Assembly: GCA_910588745.1 (NCBI GenBank)
Contig: CAJURK010000032.1
Location: forward strand, 1 to 36,303
Reading direction: 5' to 3'
DNA: 36,303 nt
Source: an uncultured Dorea sp.
GTDB lineage: Bacteria; Bacillota; Clostridia; Lachnospirales; Lachnospiraceae
In this document: positions 1-7,791 of the stretch, in pieces
Layout of the letters: the number at the start of each line of letters is the position of its first letter
How positions within the stretch are numbered: the stretch's first letter is position 1
Notes under the pieces: generated by a model
The model's input: the letters and a program-made list of their open reading frames with translations, nothing else
The model's database searches: none
What the model was told of the DNA's origin: nothing
Program-made: the position numbers and the translations under genes

Positions 1-52
1 ACGACCTACTCCCTTTCCAGGGGAGCCCCTTCAGCCTCTTGGGTATTTCTCC
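1..52 (-). tRNA. tRNA-Ser (GGA), partial at window edge
   Basis: Read on the minus strand from 52 down, the sequence begins GGAGAAATACCC and folds as the acceptor 5' strand, D arm and anticodon arm of a class II tRNA. The anticodon stem pairs CTCCC (21-25 complement) with GGGAG (9-13 complement), and the loop CTGGAAA gives anticodon GGA, which reads UCC/UCU serine codons. The variable arm, T arm and acceptor 3' strand lie beyond the left edge. A consensus promoter sits just upstream. Confidence 0.9.
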
Positions 53-81
53 AAGCCACTTTAAAAGCGAAACCGTCGATT

Positions 82-110
82 ATTATATTCTGTGTACTCG
101 CTTTTGTCAA
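82..110 (-). promoter_or_regulatory. Consensus sigma-A promoter of tRNA-Ser(GGA)
   Basis: On the minus strand TTGACA (105-110) is followed by a 17-nt spacer and TATAAT (82-87). Both hexamers match the housekeeping consensus exactly, and the -10 lies about 30 nt before the tRNA 5' end, as expected for a strongly expressed stable RNA. Confidence 0.85.
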
Positions 111-380
111 TAGTTTTTTTTTAATTTTAAAATAACTTTTTGCTTCAACCTTTTACTGCCCATTTACCAGTTTGAATGTTCCCCATGAGAACTTCCTGTA
201 TAAATTACCTTTCCAAACTTGGAAACCGTATTTCTTTCTCACAAAATCAGGATAGAAAAACCAGCGCCATGCCTTCTTAACAGAATACAAAATACCAGAG
301 ATAAACTTTTTTACCGAATGTTTACCTCTGGCAAAATTTGATTTTACAATATAGACATTTACTTTTCAATTGACCGCATT
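111..380. other. Gene-free, AT-rich intergenic stretch
   Basis: With the promoter at 82-110, this makes about 330 bases without a gene between the tRNA-Ser and the zinc-ribbon gene. Apart from the hairpin at 295-331 I see no open frame with a ribosome binding site and no RNA fold I recognise. Confidence 0.5.
295..331 (-). terminator. Probable terminator of the zinc-ribbon repeat gene
   Basis: An inverted repeat pairs ccagagataaac (295-306) with gtttacctctgg (320-331), giving 12 bp with one G-U pair. It lies about 50 nt beyond the stop codon of the 381-1814 gene. On the minus strand the tract after the stem is only moderately T-rich, so this is a plausible but not ideal Rho-independent terminator. 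Confidence 0.45.
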
Positions 381-1814
381 TTACTTTAATGTCTGTCCAT
401 CCAGGTCAATCGTGATTACCTTATCTGTATCTGGATCCGTACTTACTGCACAGTAATTTGAGCTGTCTCCATCATACCAGCTATAACTATCTGAATAGTC
501 TCCTTCATAACTATCATCCGGCTCGCCCCATTTTTCAATGACCTGGCTAATGTCTGCCCCCATCTGGATCCCTCCCGGGAAAACAACAGTTATCGCTCCA
601 TCCTCAACGTCATAATCATTCACATAGACTCCATTTACCGTACATTCTCTAACTGTACGCGCTTCTTCCTCATTGTTGCTGATTACAAACATAAGAGAAT
701 GATACTCTTCATCGTCAAAAAACACCAGTTCATAATCATCTTTATTAATTACATAGTCCTCCGGCATATTCTCTGTATCCATCACCAAACCAGTAGCCTC
801 TACTTCGGCAATGGAACAAGGAAATGTAAGAACGGTCTCATTGATCTGAACGGTGTAACTCTTCCAACTCTCTCCTAAGTCCCCGCTAACCACTGCCGGC
901 GCTGCCGGTTTTTCCTTTTCTTCATCTTCATCTTGGTCTTCATCCTCATCGTCCTCGTCGTCTAATAAATTTGACATGACAGACGTTCCGCCATAATTAT
1001 TCCCAAATTCTGAAGTAAGTTCATCAATGGTTCCGGTTACTCCCACTATAACAGAAAGAATCAAACCCACCACGGCGCCGACAATAGAGAATATCTTTGC
1101 TTTCCTGGCCGCTTCTTTTGCCCCTGCATAATCTCCCATTCTCTGTAAGGATTTAATTTTACTTGCATATACGATACTTACGATACCAAGCACTCGACAG
1201 CAGCATATGGTTGTAAGGATTGAAAAAATAATATAAGGCGTACTGCTAATTTCTTCAATCGGCTGGCCGTAAGCCGGCTGATTGAAGAAATTACCTGGCT
1301 GACCGTAATCATTTCCGGACTGGCCATAACTATAGCCGCCTTGATTATTACCCGGCTGACTATAACCCCCGTAATTTCCCTGATCACCGTTTTGCTGTCC
1401 ATAGCCTCCGTAATTTCCCTGACTGCTGTCCGACTGGCCATAGCCTCCGTAATTTCCCTGATTACCGTCCGATTGACCATATCCTCCATAATTTCCCTGA
1501 TTACCGTCTGACTGACCGTAACCTCCGTAATTTCCTTGATTTACGTCCGATTGACCATATCCTCCATAGCTTCCCTGACTGCTGTCCGACTGGCCATATC
1601 CTCCATAACTTCCCTGATTACCGTCCGACTGGCCATAATCCCCCTGACTATACCCCGGCTGTCCATAACCGTACCCATATTCTTTATTCGGATCTTCATA
1701 CACCGCCGGTTGTTCACCTTCGCCGTTTTCATTGCTCTGCGTCACTTCTGTTCCGCAGACAGGACAATACTTCGCGCCGGTATCCACCTCATTGCCGCAA
1801 AACTTACACTTCAT
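381..1814 (-). CDS. Zinc-ribbon, GYGQ-repeat, CD225-like membrane protein
   Basis: A 477-residue protein of unknown specific function. It opens with a zinc ribbon (C3-x2-C6, C17-x2-C20). A low-complexity Gly/Tyr/Gln/Ser/Asn region follows (about residues 45-185), with eight imperfect 13-residue repeats of the type GQSDxNQGNYGGY. Two hydrophobic segments (about 192-216 and 240-262) flank a basic loop, an arrangement reminiscent of CD225/dispanin or DUF4190 proteins. A run of Asp/Glu (about 285-300) then precedes a C-terminal domain of about 170 residues that is probably extracytoplasmic. Zinc ribbons at the N-terminus of such proteins are usually cytoplasmic. The start has a GGAGAG site a few bases upstream. 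The domain calls rest on composition and motif, so the function is not assigned. Confidence 0.8.
   Translation of the reverse strand: MKCKFCGNEVDTGAKYCPVCGTEVTQSNENGEGEQPAVYEDPNKEYGYGYGQPGYSQGDYGQSDGNQGSYGGYGQSDSSQGSYGGYGQSDVNQGNYGGYGQSDGNQGNYGGYGQSDGNQGNYGGYGQSDSSQGNYGGYGQQNGDQGNYGGYSQPGNNQGGYSYGQSGNDYGQPGNFFNQPAYGQPIEEISSTPYIIFSILTTICCCRVLGIVSIVYASKIKSLQRMGDYAGAKEAARKAKIFSIVGAVVGLILSVIVGVTGTIDELTSEFGNNYGGTSVMSNLLDDEDDEDEDQDEDEEKEKPAAPAVVSGDLGESWKSYTVQINETVLTFPCSIAEVEATGLVMDTENMPEDYVINKDDYELVFFDDEEYHSLMFVISNNEEEARTVRECTVNGVYVNDYDVEDGAITVVFPGGIQMGADISQVIEKWGEPDDSYEGDYSDSYSWYDGDSSNYCAVSTDPDTDKVITIDLDGQTLK
1320..1637 (-). repeat. 39-bp coding minisatellite (13-aa repeat)
   Basis: About eight tandem, imperfect 39-bp units encode residues 60-165 of the zinc-ribbon protein. 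Units differ mainly at the two residues after QSD (GN, SS, VN) and at the residue after QG (S or N). The near-identity of neighbouring units suggests expansion by slippage or unequal recombination. Confidence 0.85.
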
Positions 1815-1827
1815 ATGCTCTCCTCCC

Positions 1828-2289
1828 TTACACTGCGCTTGGCGCTAATAATATAAATGGATAAATATCGATATTTCTTGCAACTCCATATAGAAGCATA
1901 ATCAATAATATCACCATAGGAATCCATTCCGGAATATGAATGCTCACTCGTTCCTTACCATAAATCAGCCACTGTATACTACACAATCCATAATATAAGA
2001 TCAGCCAGGGCAGTAATATAACTAACAGCGGATTATACCGAAACGCCTGATACCATCTGCCGTGCAAAAGTGCATAACAGGCTCTTCCCGCCCCACAGCC
2101 AGGACAATAGTACTTCGTAAAATAGTAGGACGGACATGCAAGCTTCAATCCCCCACTAGGATTATGATAATATAAAAACGATGCTCCTGCAAGCAATATC
2201 AGCAAAATAAAAAGCATTACCGCAATACGGATTCTTTTCTTCACAATCCCAGGTTTTTCATATATGTTTCGGTTGTATTTCTGAAACAT
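1828..2289 (-). CDS. DUF2752-family membrane protein
   Basis: A 153-residue protein with a hydrophobic N-terminal helix (about 22-41) and two further hydrophobic segments (about 87-108 and 122-150). Between them is the signature of DUF2752 proteins: a CPGCGAGRA motif followed by a short helix and a YNPLL motif. The biochemical role of the family is unknown. It lies 13 bp upstream of the zinc-ribbon repeat gene on the same strand, so the two are probably co-transcribed. A GGAGAG site lies about 10 nt before the ATG. Confidence 0.8.
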   Translation of the reverse strand: MFQKYNRNIYEKPGIVKKRIRIAVMLFILLILLAGASFLYYHNPSGGLKLACPSYYFTKYYCPGCGAGRACYALLHGRWYQAFRYNPLLVILLPWLILYYGLCSIQWLIYGKERVSIHIPEWIPMVILLIMLLYGVARNIDIYPFILLAPSAV

Positions 2290-2379
2290 TTTCCATCTCT
2301 CCTTCTTCTCTGTATTCCAGCGATTCTCTTTTTATATGACAAAAAGAGTCTTGCCTATGCAAAACCCTTCTCACTTCAA

Positions 2380-2465
2380 CGGAGAGGGTGGGATTCGAAC
2401 CCACGTGCCCTTGCGGACAAACGGTTTTCAAGACCGCCTCGTTATGACCACTTCGATACCTCTCC
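2380..2465 (-). tRNA. tRNA-Ser (TGA)
   Basis: A complete class II tRNA on the minus strand. The acceptor stem pairs GGAGAGG with CCTCTCC. The anticodon loop is CTTGAAA, giving anticodon TGA for UCA/UCG serine codons. A long variable arm (GTTTGTCCGCAAGGGCAC region) and a TTCGAAT T-loop are present. The discriminator base is G, and CCA is not encoded. A well-matched promoter lies upstream. Confidence 0.97.
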
Positions 2466-2505
2466 ATATATTAAGTTATTGTCCACATTCTGTGATACAC
2501 TTAAT

Positions 2506-2534
2506 ATTTTATCATTACATTTCATTAGTGTCAA
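2506..2534 (-). promoter_or_regulatory. Promoter of tRNA-Ser(TGA)
   Basis: Minus-strand TTGACA (2529-2534), a 17-nt spacer and TAAAAT (2506-2511) lie about 40 nt upstream of the tRNA. An AT-rich 8-bp inverted repeat (2545-2565) just before it could act as a weak terminator for the gut locus. Confidence 0.75.
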
Positions 2535-2592
2535 TATACATTTTAAGATTTTAAGAGAAAATCTTGCTCAAACTCCACAATTGTTGCCCCTG

Positions 2593-3021
2593 TTACTCTT
2601 CTTCCTCTGAATCAGCGTCCAGCCGCATCCTAAGAGCCTCAAGCGCACGAACCCATCCCAGATATTTCTTGCGCGTCTTCTTGTCAAAACCATCGGTAAT
2701 TTCAAGAAACGTATAAATACTATTGCCCACCAGCTTTTTCTCAAAAACCTCATCTACCATATGGAATTTTGCCAGAAAAGAAATACCGTCCAAAATCATA
2801 GCGCCCTTAATGACTCCCTCGCCGTCGGCCGCAATCATGACAATATTGCCGTTAAAAAATTTCCCCTTCTTTTGGCCTATGCCTACATTCCCAAGCTTGT
2901 GTATCTCCCTTACCGTCTTTCGATAGTTCTTAATCTGGTAGTACCCTCCGAGAGCCTGCAAAAGAAACGCAGCAAATATTACAAATAAGACTTTCGATAT
3001 TACTGGTAATTCACTAAACAT
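2593..3021 (-). CDS. gutM: GutM-family glucitol operon activator
   Basis: 142 residues with one N-terminal membrane segment (about 8-26). A basic stretch and the GQKKGKF..NIVMIAADGEG region follow, matching the general pattern of GutM, the accessory activator of glucitol (gut/srl) operons in enterobacteria and Firmicutes. It is the last gene of the PTS locus on this strand, 113 bp after the oxidoreductase and separated from it by a strong hairpin. The C-terminus ends in a run of glutamates. How GutM acts is poorly understood, and its membrane anchor does not suit a classical DNA-binding activator. The assignment rests on both the sequence pattern and the operon context. Confidence 0.8.
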   Translation of the reverse strand: MFSELPVISKVLFVIFAAFLLQALGGYYQIKNYRKTVREIHKLGNVGIGQKKGKFFNGNIVMIAADGEGVIKGAMILDGISFLAKFHMVDEVFEKKLVGNSIYTFLEITDGFDKKTRKKYLGWVRALEALRMRLDADSEEEE

Positions 3022-3048
3022 AGCGCACTTTCCTCTCTATAGCCGGGA

Positions 3049-3092
3049 AGGAGTCCCGCCGGCCTTCTAACCAAAACGCCGGCAGGACTCCT
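3049..3092 (-). other. Stable hairpin between oxidoreductase gene and gutM
   Basis: A 14-bp stem with one mismatch pairs aggagtcccgccgg (3049-3062) with ccggcaggactcct (3079-3092). No T-run follows on the minus strand, so it resembles an mRNA-processing, stabilising or partial-attenuation hairpin more than a complete terminator. Confidence 0.6.
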
Positions 3093-3134
3093 GGGCCCAA
3101 TTTATTATATCCCGTTATTAACAACGCAAGCTGA

Positions 3135-4454
3135 CTACAGTACGTTTCTTCCGTACATTGCATCCTGCTCTTTTCTCAGTTTGTAAATCAGAGTCGTCTT
3201 GTCAAGGTCGATCATATCATATGTAATCAGAGTTCCCTTCTTTACATCCTGCTTCATAACTGCCTTGTTTGTAACAAGACCAAATGGCACATAACCATTT
3301 GCATTAGACTCTTCAGCAGTCGCGATAGAACCATGTGTCGTAAATCCACCGATACCATCGATCGTCTGGCCTGCTTTCAGGTCAATCTTTGCTCTAGTAA
3401 TACACTCGGACACAAGGCCGTTTTTAGCTACGCAGGTAGCGTCTCCTTCAATAACGGCTCTTGCAACTGAAAGAGGCGTCTCAAGATTGCAAAGGTGATA
3501 CGGACGATACAGTGTCCACAGCGGGCCGGGACCCATGCTGTGATATCCAAGCTGATATGCAATCTCTGCATTTGGTGTAGATACGGTTACAAATACTCCA
3601 GGAGCAATGCCGTTGATGTACTCAACAACGCCATGTTTGTTCAGAATACCGCCATCCTTCTTAAGCTTCAGGATCTCGTTCATCTCTTTGATACCTTCTG
3701 TACCCGGAGATGTCTTTGGTCCATGTCCGCCGATAACGTCCGGAACAAGTCCCGTGTAGTTAGACATAGCTGTCATCTCAACCATTGTCTTTGTTCCATC
3801 TTTAAATGCACACAGCATCTTCGGACTCATCTTACGGCGTGTAGCCTCCTCAAGAACGGTATCCGGGTTGCATTCGTAATCAATCTTGTTGTTCTTACCT
3901 TTACCCATAACCTCTACATTCAGCCCCATAGCCTTTGCAAAGCTGTACAGATGCATAACCGCGCCCGGCTCGTCTCCGTCGGAACCAGAGTAGATAACGC
4001 CTTCTTCTTCTGCTAATTTCTTAAGGTATGGCCCAATTACAACATCAGTCTCAACATTCAGCATGATAACGTGCTTTTTATTTCTCATAGCATCGGTAGC
4101 AACTTTAGCTCCAACATCCGGTACGCCCGTTGCGTCGATCACACACTCTACCAGGTTAGCCTGAGATACAAAATTCGCATCCTCGCACGCAACATATTTG
4201 CCTGCTTCCATCGCTGCATTTGCTTCCTCTAATGTCTTCGCCTGTACGATATCTTCATCTGAAACTTCTGCATATTTGAACGCATGTACAGCATTCTCAA
4301 TCTTGATGTCAGAAACGATTGCCGGCATCATACCTTTCATAATTACCATCTGTGTAACCATACCGCGACCCATCTGGCCTGCGCCTACGATACCAACACG
4401 GATAATCTCACCGTCTTCTTCTCTCTTGAGAAGCTTTTTGTCCAAATTAAGCAT
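3135..4454 (-). CDS. SAF-domain NAD(P)-dependent oxidoreductase (COG4091 type)
   Basis: A 439-residue enzyme. A Rossmann nucleotide-binding motif GIVGAGQMG lies near residues 22-30, in a region resembling homoserine dehydrogenase. The middle domain has a conserved GSDGDEPGA stretch, and the C-terminal third is a SAF-like domain. The family (predicted homoserine dehydrogenase with SAF domain) is found in sugar and polyol loci, where its members likely oxidise or reduce a phosphorylated sugar acid or polyol. It lies 38 bp after the IIA gene, in the slot normally held by sorbitol-6-phosphate dehydrogenase, which is absent here. The exact substrate cannot be read from the sequence. A GGAGAG site lies 7 nt before the ATG. 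Confidence 0.8.
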   Translation of the reverse strand: MLNLDKKLLKREEDGEIIRVGIVGAGQMGRGMVTQMVIMKGMMPAIVSDIKIENAVHAFKYAEVSDEDIVQAKTLEEANAAMEAGKYVACEDANFVSQANLVECVIDATGVPDVGAKVATDAMRNKKHVIMLNVETDVVIGPYLKKLAEEEGVIYSGSDGDEPGAVMHLYSFAKAMGLNVEVMGKGKNNKIDYECNPDTVLEEATRRKMSPKMLCAFKDGTKTMVEMTAMSNYTGLVPDVIGGHGPKTSPGTEGIKEMNEILKLKKDGGILNKHGVVEYINGIAPGVFVTVSTPNAEIAYQLGYHSMGPGPLWTLYRPYHLCNLETPLSVARAVIEGDATCVAKNGLVSECITRAKIDLKAGQTIDGIGGFTTHGSIATAEESNANGYVPFGLVTNKAVMKQDVKKGTLITYDMIDLDKTTLIYKLRKEQDAMYGRNVL

Positions 4455-4492
4455 AATTCATCTCTCCTTATCTACATAAAATAATAAACTAA

Positions 4493-4864
4493 TTAAAAAA
4501 TACAAATCTCTGCGCCTTCTTTAAGATCGTCTTCCGTCACTACGTCGCAACCTTCCAGCATGATGCATCCCGGAAGAGCAGCCTCCGAACCTCCTGCGAA
4601 GTTCACGGTGCAGTGTCCCATCTCTCTCAAAGTATACGGCGCTTCAATCCCAACTGCAGTAATAACATATTCTTTGCCCGCAATCTTCATGGTATCGCCT
4701 ACCATAGGATCACCCCATACCTCAGACTTGGTATGAAGTACAGAAATGTCTGCAAGTTCCTGCGGTGCATCCTCATTGAAGAGGATAAAGAATTTGTTAT
4801 CCGGATCATCCAGAAACGAAAGCGCTTCCGGCCCATGTCCTACAATCTTAACCTGAAATTTCAT
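4493..4864 (-). CDS. srlB: PTS glucitol/sorbitol-family IIA component
   Basis: 123 residues in the all-beta fold of the glucitol-specific IIA family, close to the usual length (about 120). His44, in the VLH segment, aligns with the phospho-accepting histidine of this family. The conserved stretch around TAVG...LRELGH is present in the form TAVG...LREMGH. It acts in the cytoplasm, passing phosphate from HPr to the IIB domain. It lies 92 bp after the IIB gene and 38 bp before the oxidoreductase, inside the PTS operon. The ATG has a GGAG site 8 nt upstream. Confidence 0.93.
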   Translation of the reverse strand: MKFQVKIVGHGPEALSFLDDPDNKFFILFNEDAPQELADISVLHTKSEVWGDPMVGDTMKIAGKEYVITAVGIEAPYTLREMGHCTVNFAGGSEAALPGCIMLEGCDVVTEDDLKEGAEICIF

Positions 4865-4956
4865 ACAATTTCTCCTCTCGAATTACAAAAGCATATTCAA
4901 ACGCGTAACTGTCCAGTGCTTTCACAGTTACATGCCTCTAAGTTGCTACTTACGGT

Positions 4957-5958
4957 CTAGAACATTCCAATACTGAATACGAATGCAAGCAGTACGGAAA
5001 GAGGACCTGTAATCATACGCTCGAACAATACTGCCGGAACACCAAGCTCAATCGTCTCAGGCTCGGCATCTCCAAGAGAAAGACCTACCGGAACGAAGTC
5101 GCCGCCAACCTGCGCGTCAATTGCGAATAATGCGCAAAGAGCATATTTTGCAGGAATTGCGCCCGTAGCGAACTGAGCGCCAAGAAGCGTACCTACAACC
5201 TGGGCAATAACCGCGCCAGGGCCAAGGATTGGAGACAGGAACGGCAATCCGCAGATGAAAGAAATAACAATCATTCCCGGAAGGGTTCCGCAAAGCGGTG
5301 CTACAGTGTTAGCGATTACATCGCCAAGTCCGCTGGCGCTGATAATACCAAGCAATGTAGCTGTAAACGCCATGAATGGAAGGATGTTCTTGATAACCAT
5401 GTCGATGGTTTCACGGCCTGCCGCAAAGAACTTATTTACCACAGAACCAACGCCTTTACCGATCCGTACCACGATGCCCTGTTTTTGTCCGGCCTGAGCC
5501 GCCGCGATCTCTTCCTTCGCCTGCGCCTTAGTTTTCGGACCATTATCAGCTTTCGCTTCCGCCTGCTTTGCAGCAGCCTCTACCGCGGAACCGTCTGCAT
5601 AAGAGATATCGCTTTCTGTTACGCCGGATACATAATTATCTTCTTTAATGAACTGTGCAAGGGGACCGGATTGGCCAACCTGCATCAGGTTTACTGTAAA
5701 GATTCCCTTCTTTGGGTAAACACCGCATCGTGCAGTTCCGCCGCAGTCAACAACTGCAACCATAACTTCATCGTCCGGGCATCCCGTCTTAAATCCGTCA
5801 ACTACTTCTCCGCCTGTCATATCTGCGATAAGCTGCGCTACCGGAGTGATTCCGCCGCCTGTTACATTCAGGACCTTATGGCATTTCTCTGTTGGTGTAA
5901 TGGTCAGAGGACCGCCCCATCCGCCTGTTCCAGCTTTGATCGTAATAGATTTGTACAT
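4957..5958 (-). CDS. srlE: PTS glucitol/sorbitol-family IIB(C) component
   Basis: 333 residues from the chosen start. The N-terminal IIB domain begins with the family hallmark GTGGWGGPL and contains the cysteine motif DCGGTARCGVYPK, which is associated with the phosphorylation site. An Ala/Lys/Glu-rich linker (about 125-160) leads into a membrane portion with several helices. It works with the separate IIC to import and phosphorylate a polyol. An upstream in-frame ATG at 5976 exists, but the ATG at 5958 has GGAGGT at ideal spacing and places the conserved GTGGWGG motif at the expected position. It lies 22 bp after the IIC gene. Confidence 0.93.
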   Translation of the reverse strand: MYKSITIKAGTGGWGGPLTITPTEKCHKVLNVTGGGITPVAQLIADMTGGEVVDGFKTGCPDDEVMVAVVDCGGTARCGVYPKKGIFTVNLMQVGQSGPLAQFIKEDNYVSGVTESDISYADGSAVEAAAKQAEAKADNGPKTKAQAKEEIAAAQAGQKQGIVVRIGKGVGSVVNKFFAAGRETIDMVIKNILPFMAFTATLLGIISASGLGDVIANTVAPLCGTLPGMIVISFICGLPFLSPILGPGAVIAQVVGTLLGAQFATGAIPAKYALCALFAIDAQVGGDFVPVGLSLGDAEPETIELGVPAVLFERMITGPLSVLLAFVFSIGMF

Positions 5959-5980
5959 AATTTGACCTCCTCTCAACTAA

Positions 5981-6499
5981 TTAAGCACTCTTCTTTGCCA
6001 TTGAAGCATAGATTTTCTCACACAAGATACCGCGGATCAAAATAACAACCAAACCGCAAAGGAAGTATCTTACTGCAAGACCTGCAGTTGCATAACCAGC
6101 CTCAGCAACGCCTGCCGAGATACCCGTCCATACGAACAGCTCGCCTGCATTAGCATGAGGGAAGAGTCCCGTAATCGGATGTACAAAGCTTACCGCCGCA
6201 TCATAGAATGCAGGTTTGTACTTCTCATCCAGGAAACGTCCAAATGTATAACATGCCGGATTCGCCAGGAAGAATACCGCCAGCAAAGGAAGCAGCGTAT
6301 ACCGAAGTACCATGTACTTGGTAATCTTCTGTGCAAAATTCTCAACATTCTCAGTACCAACAATCTTGATGATCGAGTTAACCGCCGTCATCAGACACAC
6401 CACAAGCGGAATAATACCGGTAACCCAGCCTACAAATGTATCACCGCCTGCTTGAAATAGACCTATAAATCCACTTGCCACATTAGAAATAAAATCCAT
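5981..6499 (-). CDS. srlA: PTS glucitol/sorbitol-family IIC component
   Basis: 172 residues, mostly hydrophobic, with about four membrane segments. Length and sequence style match the glucitol-specific IIC (SrlA/GutA) protein. It forms the sugar channel together with the membrane part of the IIB(C) protein. It is the first structural gene of the PTS operon. Upstream are a GGAGG site and a plausible promoter (6526-6554). The regulator gene 170 bp further upstream lies on the same strand. Confidence 0.92.
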   Translation of the reverse strand: MDFISNVASGFIGLFQAGGDTFVGWVTGIIPLVVCLMTAVNSIIKIVGTENVENFAQKITKYMVLRYTLLPLLAVFFLANPACYTFGRFLDEKYKPAFYDAAVSFVHPITGLFPHANAGELFVWTGISAGVAEAGYATAGLAVRYFLCGLVVILIRGILCEKIYASMAKKSA

Positions 6500-6525
6500 A
6501 GTCTCTCCTCCATTTACTCAATTAT

Positions 6526-6554
6526 AGTATCCTGTATATATAAAACGACTGCAA
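6526..6554 (-). promoter_or_regulatory. Candidate promoter of the gut-type PTS operon
   Basis: Minus-strand TTGCAG (6549-6554), a 17-nt spacer and GATACT (6526-6531) lie 27 nt before the IIC start codon. A near-perfect palindrome tgatccagatca (6588-6599) lies about 35 bp upstream and could bind the regulator. Confidence 0.45.
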
Positions 6555-6669
6555 TGAGCCATCCCGCCTTATCCGCATCCGGGCCCTTGATCCAGATCAG
6601 ACTTCTTCTCATCTTGTCATTTATATATCTGTATATAGAAAACGAAAACTATTTCCGTCATTTTTTCCA

Positions 6670-7635
6670 TTACAAGAGTTTCTCGGCCGCGTCAATATTC
6701 GTAATCAGCATATTGATATATCCGCCTTTTATCGCGCCTCTGATCGCCTCTGCCTTATTCTCTCCTCCGGCGATAGCAATCCGATTCCTTACTCTGCGTA
6801 TCATCTCCGGCGTTATTCCTGCCACCCGGTCGTTAAACTGCCTGAACTTTTCGGTATTTCCGTCCTTGTCAAAAAAATGAAGCGCAATGTCTCCTACAAG
6901 ACCGTCTTTTGCAAAAAGCTCCAATTCTTTCTCCGTTATGTATCCCGCCTGCACTAAAGTAGACTCCACTTTATGCGGAATGCCGATTCCCATTATAATC
7001 GTATCCAGTTTACGAAAATCATCAAAAATATAACTTACCGCCTTCTCTTTCAGAAAGGACTTCATAACCGTCTTCTCTGAAAATACGGCCGGCGAAAAAA
7101 ACTGGGTATAGGTACCGCCGAACTTCCCGGCAAATTCCAGCGCGATCTGATTGCTCTGCACGTCTACCTTATCCACGGTACTCTGGCTGATCCCTCCAAT
7201 CAGCGGCACAAACATACAGTGATTATCCTTACTGAAAATTCGGTTGGTCTTTACGACGTTGTGCAGGGTATGCCCCATTGAAACGCCGATCCAGTCGCCG
7301 TCTTTGAAGAATTGAGACAGGTACAGCGCCGCCCGCTCATATAATCGGGAGACAGATTCCGTCTTTGTATCAAGAGCGCTGCTTTCTACAACAATCGCCT
7401 CTTTCAAGCCATACTTGCGCTCCAACGCCTTTTCCAGCTTATTATAAGAAAACTGAACCGGATTGATCACTTCTACTCTAACGATGCCGCTCTCCTTCCC
7501 CTTCTGGAGCATCCGCGAAACCGTCGCCCTGGAAATTCCTAAATAATCACTGACCTCCTGCTGACGCATATCATCTTCATAATACAGACTGCAAACCTTA
7601 TAAATCAAACGCCAATCATCAACAATCTTCTTCAT
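6670..7635 (-). CDS. SorC/DeoR-family sugar-binding transcriptional regulator
   Basis: 321 residues with two parts. An N-terminal helix-turn-helix (about 23-47, QQEVSDYLGISRATVSRML) is followed by a SorC-type effector domain related to sugar-phosphate isomerases (about 60-321). The C-terminal pattern VAGGENKAEAIRGAIKGG...NMLITNIDAAEKLL is typical of the family. These regulators usually sense the phosphorylated sugar made by the linked pathway. Its position directly upstream of the PTS genes points to local control of them and of itself. An AGGGG site precedes the ATG. Confidence 0.9.
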   Translation of the reverse strand: MKKIVDDWRLIYKVCSLYYEDDMRQQEVSDYLGISRATVSRMLQKGKESGIVRVEVINPVQFSYNKLEKALERKYGLKEAIVVESSALDTKTESVSRLYERAALYLSQFFKDGDWIGVSMGHTLHNVVKTNRIFSKDNHCMFVPLIGGISQSTVDKVDVQSNQIALEFAGKFGGTYTQFFSPAVFSEKTVMKSFLKEKAVSYIFDDFRKLDTIIMGIGIPHKVESTLVQAGYITEKELELFAKDGLVGDIALHFFDKDGNTEKFRQFNDRVAGITPEMIRRVRNRIAIAGGENKAEAIRGAIKGGYINMLITNIDAAEKLL

Positions 7636-7675
7636 CCAGTCCCCTCTCGCTTTCTGTAAATAATCTTACATGAAC

Positions 7676-7697
7676 ATTGTATATTTATCAATACAAT
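7676..7697. promoter_or_regulatory. Candidate operator of the SorC-type regulator
   Basis: A perfect inverted repeat attgtat (7676-7682), 8-nt spacer, atacaat (7691-7697) lies 41 bp upstream of the regulator start codon. A related half-site, ttgataaata, recurs near 7770-7780. Position and symmetry suit autoregulation, but binding is inferred. Confidence 0.4.
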
Positions 7698-7791
7698 ACG
7701 CTTGAATTTTTGTCTAAGTTCACCATTTTTAACAAAAGTATTTTTACATTTGTTCAATACGTTTGTATAAATTGATAAATAAATAACAAAC

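Noticed and set aside
1320..1637. Regular repeats that could suggest a CRISPR array
   Set aside because: Units are contiguous, imperfect and in frame within a gene, with no unique spacers and no cas genes nearby.
1178..1732. Several open frames on both strands over the 13-residue repeat region
   Set aside because: They arise because the tandem 39-bp repeat lacks stops in several frames. The repetitive translations and lack of start signals mark them as shadows.
2258..2467. 69-codon frame covering the tRNA-Ser(TGA)
   Set aside because: The interval is a complete tRNA with its own promoter, and the frame has no independent support.
5959..5976. Upstream start for the IIB(C) gene
   Set aside because: It would overlap the ribosome binding site of the better ATG at 5958 and add six residues ahead of the conserved N-terminus.
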